A stretch of DNA of 64,000 nt, from assembly GCF_003479605.1 (NCBI RefSeq), contig NZ_QUHR01000003.1:186001-250000 (forward strand). Direction: 5' to 3'. Below are positions 28,172 through 36,442 of this stretch, in pieces. The notes below the pieces were generated by a model. That model had not been told where the DNA came from and searched no databases. It was given only the letters and a program-made list of their open reading frames with translations. The stretch comes from Roseburia sp. AF12-17LB (GTDB taxonomy: Bacteria > Bacillota > Clostridia > Lachnospirales > Lachnospiraceae). The translations under genes were made by a program, and so were the position numbers. Numbering within the stretch: position 1 is the stretch's first letter; the number at the start of each line of letters is the position of its first letter.

Positions 28172-28492
28172 TTACTTCACCAGAATTCCGTGGTGTTCCT
28201 CCATATAACCGCCGAAAATGGCATTCTTATAGCCTAATTTCTTAAATGCTTTTACCGCCTTTTCGGACCGGTAGCTGTAACTTCCTATAATATAAAAAGA
28301 TTTTTCCTTATCCGGGAATCTCCGCAAAATACGGTCTTCCGTTATCTTGTCCAGCGGAATATTCTTTGTTCCTGCCACATGTCCTTTCTGGTAATCTTCC
28401 TTTGCCCGGCAGTCAATTATAATTGCATTTTCCGAAGTATGCGCTGCATTGATTGCTTCATTTACAGTCAGACGTTTCTTAAAAATACCCAT
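28172..28492 (-). CDS. Rhodanese-like domain protein lacking the active-site Cys
   Basis: A 106-residue single rhodanese domain: IIDCRAKEDYQKGHVAGTKNIPL is the CDC25/rhodanese first half, and YIIGSYSYRSEKAVKAFKKLGY the second. The active-site loop, normally Cys-x-x-Gly-x-Arg-Ser, reads GSYSYRS here, so Gly stands where the sulfur-carrying Cys should be. It therefore cannot act as a sulfurtransferase and may bind or signal only. It lies 23 bp downstream of the hybrid kinase gene and is probably co-transcribed with it. Confidence 0.85.
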   Translation of the reverse strand: MGIFKKRLTVNEAINAAHTSENAIIIDCRAKEDYQKGHVAGTKNIPLDKITEDRILRRFPDKEKSFYIIGSYSYRSEKAVKAFKKLGYKNAIFGGYMEEHHGILVK

Positions 28493-28515
28493 TCTTCTGT
28501 TCCCTTCTTCTTTTG

Positions 28516-31182
28516 TTATGCTTTTGCCTGCATATAAATCCGGATGTTTTCTTCCAATAAATCCAGATCCACCGGTTTGGCAATGTGTGCATCCATCCCT
28601 GCTTCCATACAGGTCCGGATATCTTCCGCAAAGGCATTGGCAGTCATGGCAAAAATCGGTATTTTCGCTGCTTCCTTCTTCTTAAGTCTCCGGATTTCTT
28701 TCGTTGCATCATAGCCGTTCATAACAGGCATCTTAATGTCCATTAAAATAATATTATATCGTCCTTCCTCCGCTCTTGCAAACATTTCTACTGCTTCCTT
28801 GCCATTTACTGCCCGGTCACAGTCTGCACCTTCCATTTTTAACAGTTCTTCCAATATTTCTGCATTTAAATCATTATCATCTGCTATCAGAAAACGCATT
28901 CCTTTTAATGTCATTTTCTCTTTTTCTGTTGCTTGTCCTTTTCCCTGCAATTGCTGCTCTTTTCTTGCCTGTTCGATGCACCGTTTAAAATTTGTCACAA
29001 AAAACGGCTTGCTTAAAATACTTTGAATTCCAGCATAACCCGCTGCTTCTTCTATCTCCTTACAATCATAGGCAAAAAGCAGTAATACTGTTTTCTCTCC
29101 CAGAATCTGATGCAATTTTTCTGCCGTTGCAACGCCATCCATTCCCGGCATCTTCCAGTCTATAATTACAACATCCCAGGTCTTTGTTTTTCCGGCTTCC
29201 ACAGCCTGTTCTGCTATATGAACCGCCATTTTGCCGGAATCTGCTGTCTGCACATCAATCCCAAACGGATGCAGCGTATCCATAATATATCTTCTTGATT
29301 CACTCTCATCATCAACCACCAGTACCTGGCTTATCTTCTGCAGTTTCCACCAGTTAACCTTCTCCTGGTACTTTATTTTCCGGAAATTCAAAATCACCTC
29401 AAAAGTAGTTCCTTTTCCAAGCTTACTCTTCACATGAATGCTTCCACCCATTAACTCCACCAGGCTCTTGGCAATTGGCATTCCAAGACCCGTTCCGGAA
29501 ACCGGATTAACAGTGCTTTGCACTTCCCGGCTGAATGGGTCAAAAAGATTCTTAAGATACTCTTCACCCATCCCCTGTCCATTATCACTGATCCGGAACT
29601 GATACTGTGCAAAGTTTCCCTTTTTCTTTGGTACTTCTGTAATATCAAATACTATCTTACCGCCCTTTGGGGTATATTTTACTGCATTGGATAAAATGTT
29701 CAGCAGTATCTGCTTCAGACGTAATTTATCTGCTTCCACTTCTTCTGTTTCTATCCGATGTACATGAATCATGAATTCCTGCCCCTTCTCTCTGGTCTGT
29801 GAACGGATAATCATATCCAGTTCTTCCACCAGTTCAGCAATATTCGTGTTCATAATATTAAGGACCGTTTTACCGGCCTCAATCTTCGACATATCAAGGA
29901 CATCATTAATGAGTCCAAGCAGATGTTCCCCTGAATAAGTCAGTTTTCTTGCATATTCCCGGACACAATCCGAATTTTCAGCATCTCTTGAAATCAGTGT
30001 AGCCAGTCCCATAACCGCATTTAAAGGAGTCCGCATATCATGGCTCATATTGGATAAAAATACACTTTTCGCTTCATTGGCACGCTCTGCCTCTGCTTTT
30101 GCCGTATTTGCAAACAGCACCGTCTCTTCCAATGCAGTATTGACTTCTTCCAGCTTCTCTGCTGCTTCTGCCTGCTGCATTGCATTTCGTCTCGCGTAAG
30201 CTACCTTATTCTTTTCATTATAAATCCATAGAATACTAATACCCAGTGCTGCTAACATTGCAATGATAATGCAGGTCACTGTCAGCCAGATATGCAGCAT
30301 CATAATCTGATAATCTGCCAGTACATTCTGCACAATCGTACTGTCCACTTCACAGGCTATCATATACTGTGTTCCTTTTAATGCACGATACGAAAAATAG
30401 TCGGACTCATTTTCACGTTCCAGGGTTATACACCCGGAGCTGCGTTCTGCATAGTCCGACTTCACTTTTTCATAATCTTTCTTATTCATAATCTTTTGTT
30501 CATGGTAACTATCAAACAGATTATAATTTATGGTTACTTCACCCGGCTCATTATTAATGCTTGCATATGCCACTTCTCCGTTTTCATCCATGACATAGAT
30601 ATTAGCCTGTCCGTTATAAGCAGACGTTACAAAAAGATCGTTAATAATCTGTGGCCGGAATAGAAATGCAATTGCTTCATATTCTTCCCCATTGACCAAA
30701 AAAGAATCTACTGATTTTGCAATTATAAAGATTTCCTCTCCATCCTTCCAGGTACAGTACTGGGCAATTCCTTTATTCTCACCAAATAATTCTGACAATC
30801 CATCCTGCATCTGTATTCTGCCATTCAGTCCACGCATGCACAGATATTCACCTTCATCATTGACAAAGACAATATCCCGCACCATATTACTTTCCATAGA
30901 GTCAAAATAGTTCTGGTAATCTTTCAGTTCTGCTCCCCTTTCCCCATCCCCGAACATATATTTTTCAATAGAATCTATCTGTTCATAAGTAATCTCCAGA
31001 CGGTTCCGGTAAGCACGCTCCATCTGTTCCATCAGTTCAGATAAACTCTGTTTGCTGTTCTTATCAATGTATTGATTTGAACCCCCAAGGTCTTTTGACA
31101 TCCAGCCAAATATCAAAGCCATAACCACAATACATACAATCAATACCGTAAAAAACCTTTTTTCCTGCTTTTCCTTTTTCAT
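28516..31182 (-). CDS. Hybrid sensor histidine kinase with two receiver domains
   Basis: An 888-residue membrane kinase. An N-terminal helix (12-32), an extracellular sensor region of Cache type (about 35-295) and a second helix (about 297-320) precede a coiled coil. The HisKA domain has NMSHDMRTPLNAVMG, and the HATPase domain has N, G1 (DNGQGMGEEYL) and G2 (GTGLGM). Receiver 1 has DVVIIDWKMPGMDG and receiver 2 has NIILMDIKMPVMNGYDA. Both phospho-acceptor Asp residues are present. No separate output protein is adjacent, so it must signal to a partner elsewhere. Confidence 0.93.
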   Translation of the reverse strand: MKKEKQEKRFFTVLIVCIVVMALIFGWMSKDLGGSNQYIDKNSKQSLSELMEQMERAYRNRLEITYEQIDSIEKYMFGDGERGAELKDYQNYFDSMESNMVRDIVFVNDEGEYLCMRGLNGRIQMQDGLSELFGENKGIAQYCTWKDGEEIFIIAKSVDSFLVNGEEYEAIAFLFRPQIINDLFVTSAYNGQANIYVMDENGEVAYASINNEPGEVTINYNLFDSYHEQKIMNKKDYEKVKSDYAERSSGCITLERENESDYFSYRALKGTQYMIACEVDSTIVQNVLADYQIMMLHIWLTVTCIIIAMLAALGISILWIYNEKNKVAYARRNAMQQAEAAEKLEEVNTALEETVLFANTAKAEAERANEAKSVFLSNMSHDMRTPLNAVMGLATLISRDAENSDCVREYARKLTYSGEHLLGLINDVLDMSKIEAGKTVLNIMNTNIAELVEELDMIIRSQTREKGQEFMIHVHRIETEEVEADKLRLKQILLNILSNAVKYTPKGGKIVFDITEVPKKKGNFAQYQFRISDNGQGMGEEYLKNLFDPFSREVQSTVNPVSGTGLGMPIAKSLVELMGGSIHVKSKLGKGTTFEVILNFRKIKYQEKVNWWKLQKISQVLVVDDESESRRYIMDTLHPFGIDVQTADSGKMAVHIAEQAVEAGKTKTWDVVIIDWKMPGMDGVATAEKLHQILGEKTVLLLFAYDCKEIEEAAGYAGIQSILSKPFFVTNFKRCIEQARKEQQLQGKGQATEKEKMTLKGMRFLIADDNDLNAEILEELLKMEGADCDRAVNGKEAVEMFARAEEGRYNIILMDIKMPVMNGYDATKEIRRLKKKEAAKIPIFAMTANAFAEDIRTCMEAGMDAHIAKPVDLDLLEENIRIYMQAKA

Positions 31183-31266
31183 CCCGCATAATACCTTCCA
31201 ATCTGTTTCAGATTATCAGACTGGTTCCTGCAAATTTTGTCGAAAAAGCAAGATGTCTCTGCCTAA

Positions 31267-33387
31267 TTAAATCTTTCCTGAAGTCCGTTTTTCCCTTAAG
31301 TCCTCTACCAGTGCATAAACCTCCGGTCTCCGTTCCTTCAGATGTTCGTCTAACGCATGCCGGCGTTCTTTAAAGCGCTCTGCCAGTTCCGGATGTTCCT
31401 TTGCAATACGCTCATGTACTTCCCGTCGATGTTCCTCTAACCGCATAGCCAGCGTTCTTTCATCTTTACCGGAAATATTAACAATCTCTTTCAAATGCTC
31501 CTCTAAATGCTCCAGCCACTCATCTTCGTCCAGTTCTTCCATATGGGACCAGCTTCCATGTAACAGCTTTTCCACATCTCCTGTCTTTTTCAGCTGTTCT
31601 ATCTGTGCCACAATCTGCCGCTCTATAGCATCTTCAGTTTCCGAACCAAATGCCCAGACAAATTCCTGCACCCGGTTATCCGCCCGCTTTCTTGAGGCAC
31701 TGCGCTGTTTATTGTCTACACCGCCCTCCAGCGGATAAGGACGTTCATAACCCATATCCTTTAAAGCAATATGTATTGTTCTTCTTGCGCTGCCCTCTTC
31801 TATGATGTGTCCCAGACCAAGCTTTCGCATCTGTTCATTCAAATCTGCAATATGTTCTGTAATATAAAAACAGATACCACGTTTCTTAAGACCCTGATAC
31901 AGCATTTCCAACTGATCCGCCGCTGTAATGTCCATGGAGCCGATAGCACTGGCATCTAAAATGACTGCCTTCGTATCCTCTTTTATATTGTCTTCAATGT
32001 CCCGCTTTAACATCTGCACATTAGCAAAAAAGAGATTACTGCTGAACCGGTATATCAGAACGCCTTCTATCGCATGTATCTGATGACTTTCTTTTAAATC
32101 CCGGAAATGGCGATGTCCCGGCTGGATTCCAAGAAAACATCTTGATGGCTTGGCAGTACGGATAATCATCTCAGTAAAGGAAAGTATAATGCCAATCAAA
32201 ACGCCATTGATGGTTCCAAGCATCAGCACGCCAAAGAATGCTCCTAAGAAAATGAAGAATTCTGTACGGCTGACCTTCAACAATCTTGCAGCAAGCTCAA
32301 ATTCCGTTGCCCCAAGTAATGCAGAAATTACAATTGCCGTCAGCATCGGAATCGGAAGATAGCCGATAAATCCGGTTCCGCAAAGCAGCAATACCAGCAT
32401 GGATAAACCGGCTATGATTCCGGTCAGCTGTGTCTTACTCTGATACTGTTCTCCCATTGCAGTTCTTGAAACAGAGCCATTAATAGGACAGCAGCCTGTA
32501 AATGCTGCCAGGAAATTTCCCATGGAGAATGCAAAAATTTCCTGATTATCATTCATTCGATATCCATTCTTCTGTGCGAAATTATTTTCTGCCAGAAGCG
32601 TTTCTGCCATAATGACCACTGCCACCGAAAGGCTGATAGTTACTACCTCTTTCATCGGAAGCATGCGGATATCCGGAATCACAAACTGTGGAAGTCCCGG
32701 TTCTACTGCAGACAGCGTCTGGATTCCCCATTCCCTCACCGGAAAAAATTTTGTCATTACTGCTCCTGCTGCCATTAAAAGCACTGCCATTGGAAATTTC
32801 GGCATTATTTTCTTTGATACAAGAAGTATCAGAAGGGAAATGCCGCCTAAAATCAGTGATGGCAGATTCACCTTCGTCTGCCCGATATGCTCCACCAGCT
32901 CAATGAGTTCTCCAACGCCGGCGGTACCGCCCATTAACTTTGGTACCTGCATCAGAATAATCGTGGTGCAGATTCCGGTAATAAATCCACCCATAACCGG
33001 TGCCGAAATATAGTTCACCAGTTTTCCTGCTTTCATAAAATAGAACGCCAATAACCAGACTGCCACAAAGAAAGTAAGTACCGGCACTGCTGCAATTGCT
33101 TCACTGCTTCCACTCTCAATACCAAGTCCCACCAGTGCCGAACCGATTAAGGCTGCCGGTGCCGCATCTACGCCAAAAATAAACTGTGGTGAAGTCGAAC
33201 ACAGTGCAAATATCAGAATTGGGAAAATGGAACCATACAGACCATAGACTGCCGGAAGTCCTGCAATCTGTGCATAGCCCATAGCTATCGGAATGGAAAC
33301 TGCCATAATAATAATACCGGTCAGAATATCCTTTGGAAAATTTTTCTTATCATATTTACGAATGGTAGCTGCAAGTTGTATGCGCAT
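31267..33387 (-). CDS. SulP-family anion transporter with STAS domain and long charged tail
   Basis: About 706 residues. The membrane part (about 15-420) has IPIAMGYAQIAGLPAVYGLYGS and FTGCCPINGSVSRTA, which are SulP signatures. A STAS domain follows (about 440-550) with AVILDASAIGSMDITA. Beyond it runs an unusual tail of about 150 residues, very rich in Glu, Arg, His and Lys (EHRREVHERIAKEHPELAER and similar), predicted helical. SulP proteins move sulfate, bicarbonate or C4-dicarboxylates. ATG 33387 is preferred to the upstream ATG 33447, which adds a non-hydrophobic, non-family leader. Confidence 0.88.
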   Translation of the reverse strand: MRIQLAATIRKYDKKNFPKDILTGIIIMAVSIPIAMGYAQIAGLPAVYGLYGSIFPILIFALCSTSPQFIFGVDAAPAALIGSALVGLGIESGSSEAIAAVPVLTFFVAVWLLAFYFMKAGKLVNYISAPVMGGFITGICTTIILMQVPKLMGGTAGVGELIELVEHIGQTKVNLPSLILGGISLLILLVSKKIMPKFPMAVLLMAAGAVMTKFFPVREWGIQTLSAVEPGLPQFVIPDIRMLPMKEVVTISLSVAVVIMAETLLAENNFAQKNGYRMNDNQEIFAFSMGNFLAAFTGCCPINGSVSRTAMGEQYQSKTQLTGIIAGLSMLVLLLCGTGFIGYLPIPMLTAIVISALLGATEFELAARLLKVSRTEFFIFLGAFFGVLMLGTINGVLIGIILSFTEMIIRTAKPSRCFLGIQPGHRHFRDLKESHQIHAIEGVLIYRFSSNLFFANVQMLKRDIEDNIKEDTKAVILDASAIGSMDITAADQLEMLYQGLKKRGICFYITEHIADLNEQMRKLGLGHIIEEGSARRTIHIALKDMGYERPYPLEGGVDNKQRSASRKRADNRVQEFVWAFGSETEDAIERQIVAQIEQLKKTGDVEKLLHGSWSHMEELDEDEWLEHLEEHLKEIVNISGKDERTLAMRLEEHRREVHERIAKEHPELAERFKERRHALDEHLKERRPEVYALVEDLREKRTSGKI

Positions 33388-33460
33388 ATTATCGCTTCTT
33401 TCTACTATATTATTTTTTATTATACGGCAAATAAGATGATTGTACAATTCTTTTGGCAGC

Positions 33461-33496
33461 AGAAAGGACAGGCTCTTTATCCGTGCCTGTCCTTTC
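33461..33496 (-). terminator. Hairpin after the surface-protein gene
   Basis: AGAAAGGACAGGC pairs with GCCTGTCCTTTCT around a 10-nt loop. It follows the surface-protein stop at 33562 and precedes the SulP start. The following U-run is weak. Confidence 0.6.
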
Positions 33497-33561
33497 TGTT
33501 CTGGTTGTTCTAATTATTCTGTTCTGTTTATTCCATTCTGATTATTCTTTTTTATTTCTGA

Positions 33562-35463
33562 TTATTCATTTTCAGTTGCTTTCTTTCTTCCGAAAACAAA
33601 CATTCCTCCACAACCTGCTGCAATCAATGTCATACAAACTGCAATTGCAGAATTATCACCTGTCTTTGGTTTACCAGATGTCTTTACGGTTGGCTGGCTA
33701 TTTGCTGTTGTTGATGCATTTGCTGCTGTTCCAGCCGCACCACCGGAAGCTGTACTGTCACTTCCGGAAGTTGTACCGCCATTTCCGGATGTTGTACCAC
33801 CATTTCCTGTGGCAGCCGTATCTGCCAGCTTTTCTGTGGTAATAAGATAAGTAGAGCAATGATTCTGTTTTACGGTCAGATATCCTTCTGAATCTACTAC
33901 TCCCGCATCAATATTTAAAATCGTTCCATTGTCAAATAACCGGCTGTAATATAATGTCTTTCCGGCATACCGGGTTCCCACAAAAATACGAATCTGTGCT
34001 TCTGCCGGAAGCTGACCGGAATAATTATACTTAATCTGTTCAATGAAAATATTCTTATTTACTGCACTTGGAAGTGTGCCCAGCTCACTGTAATCTTTTA
34101 CAATCTTTACTCCAAAATCATAGCTGGAAACATTATCAACGGTTGACATGGTTCCTTTTCCAAAGGTAAAGGAAAGCTCATCATTGGATTTGATAACAAT
34201 GTCCTTTGTCTGATTCTCTGCCAATATCTGCCGGAATCCATTGTCGGAAATAGCGGTATCTCCATCTGTTACATCCACTACGCCATTCACTACAACCTGC
34301 TTCGGTGTAAAGGAAATCACATCCGCCCCGGAATATACATTGTAAACATTCTCTACTTCTTTTCCTTCAAATTCATAACCAGCCGGTAAGGTATCTTCCG
34401 CAAGCGCCATGTTTTCTACAAGCTCTTTCATAACCGGATGTGCTGCGTCCATAAGATATCTGGTTTCCTGTGTATTATAATCCGTATAACTCATAAGAAT
34501 CGGACAAAGAATCCGGTAAGAATTACCAGCCTCATAATAGGTTCCTCTATAAATAAAGGTGTCTCCCGTATCCTGTTTCTTTACCAGACAGGCATCACTT
34601 CCTCCACTTGCCATCGTAGTGGAATAATAAGCTGCTATCTCTCCATTTGCTGTATATGCCGAAATATCCGTAAGCTTATCTTCTACAGTTATTGCTACCT
34701 CTGCACCCAGCGTAGTGCATTCCTGCAATTTTTCAATCCGGTAGGTCTTATTTCCGGACATATCGGTTACTTCTGTTATAACAAACCGGCCTTCTTCTCC
34801 GGTTTTTGTATACACATCACTCTGGACCGGACTGATATCAGTTCCAAAATAACCACCATATACCTGAATCATTTCAAAAGGATGCTCTGCCTGAATCTTC
34901 ATGTCATTAACCTGTCCCTTTGCCACAATCGGTGATGACGTATAATTCCAGGATGAACCAAACGGACATCCGTCAGTTCCACGATATACCGTTACTGTAC
35001 TGTCCCCGGAAACCGTCAGCAGCGACTTGCCGCCTTCTGCAAATAATTCAATACCATCCGGATTCTTTCTGTTTTCATTGACAGTAAGGCTTCCGGAACC
35101 GCAGATTGTCAGGGAGCCGCCCCAGCCGCCATGCCAGATTCCAAGATTCTGCAGCTTATTACTGCCTACCAGATTCAATTTAAAATCGTCTCCCATCATG
35201 TTGGTATAAAGTGCAACATCCGGATGGTCATAATTGGTTAAGGTCAGCGTATTGCTTGCCTGGTCATAAGACGCTCCGTCCACTGTATTTTTCTCATTGG
35301 TGGAAAATACAACCGTATCATTCAATTGAATATTGGCAAATGCAAACTCTCCTTCCATGCATGGTCCATTTGATGCCTGCACCGGAATCATGGACGGAAC
35401 CATCATCAGGGATGCTGCCAGTGCCACTGCACCAATACATTTTAAAGCACGTTTCATTTTCAT
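33562..35463 (-). CDS. Sortase-anchored surface protein (atypical PKTGD motif)
   Basis: A 633-residue exported protein. It has a signal peptide (MKMKRALKCIGAVALAASLMM, cut near residue 30), a beta-rich N-terminal region (about 35-215) with repeated NTLTLTNY, SLTICGSGSLTV and LLTVSGDSTVTV strands resembling a beta-helix carbohydrate-binding domain, and further beta domains. A Thr/Gly/Ser-rich spacer (GNGGTTSGNGGTTSG) with short DNA repeats leads to the anchor: GKPKTGD, a hydrophobic helix and FGRKKATENE. The sortase motif has Lys where LPXTG has Leu. The ligand is unknown. Confidence 0.85.
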   Translation of the reverse strand: MKMKRALKCIGAVALAASLMMVPSMIPVQASNGPCMEGEFAFANIQLNDTVVFSTNEKNTVDGASYDQASNTLTLTNYDHPDVALYTNMMGDDFKLNLVGSNKLQNLGIWHGGWGGSLTICGSGSLTVNENRKNPDGIELFAEGGKSLLTVSGDSTVTVYRGTDGCPFGSSWNYTSSPIVAKGQVNDMKIQAEHPFEMIQVYGGYFGTDISPVQSDVYTKTGEEGRFVITEVTDMSGNKTYRIEKLQECTTLGAEVAITVEDKLTDISAYTANGEIAAYYSTTMASGGSDACLVKKQDTGDTFIYRGTYYEAGNSYRILCPILMSYTDYNTQETRYLMDAAHPVMKELVENMALAEDTLPAGYEFEGKEVENVYNVYSGADVISFTPKQVVVNGVVDVTDGDTAISDNGFRQILAENQTKDIVIKSNDELSFTFGKGTMSTVDNVSSYDFGVKIVKDYSELGTLPSAVNKNIFIEQIKYNYSGQLPAEAQIRIFVGTRYAGKTLYYSRLFDNGTILNIDAGVVDSEGYLTVKQNHCSTYLITTEKLADTAATGNGGTTSGNGGTTSGSDSTASGGAAGTAANASTTANSQPTVKTSGKPKTGDNSAIAVCMTLIAAGCGGMFVFGRKKATENE

Positions 35464-35597
35464 AAATCTATCCTTCCTTTCTTCGTATTATAAAAACACT
35501 ATAAGGAAAACGATAGATTCTGTGCAGTCTACATCCGTTTCAAAATATGAGAAATTTATCTCACCCGGCTTTTTGGGGCAGAATTTCAATCTACAAA

Positions 35598-35684
35598 ACC
35601 CGCACCAATAGCTGCCGGCAGCTTTTTACGGGTACCTGGCAACTACGAGAAACACGCTTTGCAAGTTTTTCTAATTATCGCGTA
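35598..35684 (-). other. Structured leader upstream of the surface-protein gene
   Basis: On the minus strand GAAAAACTTGC pairs with GCGTGTTTCTC with an AAA loop, followed by AGTTGCC, and then ACCCG/CGGGT closes around the perfect AGCTGCCGGCAGCT palindrome. It lies in the leader of the surface-protein gene. I cannot match it confidently to a riboswitch class; a diguanylate-sensing RNA was considered but the sequence does not fit well enough. Confidence 0.35.
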
Positions 35685-35685
35685 A

Positions 35686-35742
35686 CCAAAAATCCCCCGA
35701 AACAGATTTGGGTTATTATTAACCGCCTGCTCCGGGGGATTC
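35686..35742 (-). terminator. Terminator of the ECF component gene
   Basis: On the minus strand AATCCCCCG pairs with CGGGGGATT with an inner GGTTA/TAACC stem, then TTTTGG. It lies 30 bp after the stop at 35773. Confidence 0.85.
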
Positions 35743-35772
35743 CATTTTTATTTTTATTCTGTTCGTATTCTA

Positions 35773-36315
35773 CTAATCCTGCTTGCCTAATGAAGTCTTT
35801 CTTAATGCTGCCGCAATAATAAATGCATACACTCCACCAATCAGTGCTGTAACTACCTGAGTCAGTGAGAACTGAAACTGCAATACCTTTAACATTGGTG
35901 CCATTTTCTCCGGTAGCATGTTCGGTAAGATAATAAGAGAAATTACAACTCCCATAAATAATCCTTTTAAGATAGAACCGATTACAATAGAAACCGGGAA
36001 TCCTGCTTTACTACCAAGCTTACCCTTAAGCAACGCTACACAAAGCACCAGAATGGCATTTCCTGCCATAATGCATGGAAACATTGCCGGAATGGCTGCC
36101 ATTACCGGGCTTCCGGTAATAAAGAATGCGGTAACCGGTGTAATAATACTTAAAATAATTCCGCATGCCAGTCCCGCATACAATACAGTTAAGATTAATG
36201 CTGCATTGATAACTGGTCCTGTTATGTATACACTTAAATTTTTAAAGAACTGACTTGCAATACAGATTGCAAGCATAATTGCACTAACTGTAATTTGTCT
36301 GGTTTTCATTTTCAT
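35773..36315 (-). CDS. ECF transporter S component-like membrane protein
   Basis: About 180 residues with six hydrophobic helices and the early AIMLAICIASQFFKNLS motif of ECF substrate-binding (S) proteins. The substrate is not identifiable; vitamins or amino-acid precursors are usual. ATG 36315 follows CAGGAGGAGAAAGACATC, a strong site; the reading frame extends 30 codons upstream but that stretch is not membrane-like. It has its own promoter and terminator and no energising module next to it, so it probably shares a group-II ECF module elsewhere. Confidence 0.8.
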   Translation of the reverse strand: MKMKTRQITVSAIMLAICIASQFFKNLSVYITGPVINAALILTVLYAGLACGIILSIITPVTAFFITGSPVMAAIPAMFPCIMAGNAILVLCVALLKGKLGSKAGFPVSIVIGSILKGLFMGVVISLIILPNMLPEKMAPMLKVLQFQFSLTQVVTALIGGVYAFIIAAALRKTSLGKQD

Positions 36316-36376
36316 GATGTCTTTCTCCTCCTGTGCATCTATATTCGTAGGAACTGACCTGTTCCATACCAACGCA

Positions 36377-36405
36377 ATCATACTCCAATGAAAGCTAGAA
36401 TGCAA
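36377..36405 (-). promoter_or_regulatory. Promoter of the ECF component gene
   Basis: On the minus strand: -35 TTGCAT (36400-36405), a 17-bp spacer and -10 TATGAT (36377-36382), about 60 bp before the ATG at 36315. Confidence 0.55.
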
Positions 36406-36442
36406 CCGGATGATTTCTCATCTGCGATTCTGTAAACCATTT

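Noticed and set aside
35598..35684. Possible c-di-GMP-I riboswitch upstream of a surface protein
   Set aside because: TGCAAAGC and AGTTGCC are reminiscent, but the paired arms and tetraloop-receptor of that class cannot be laid out convincingly.
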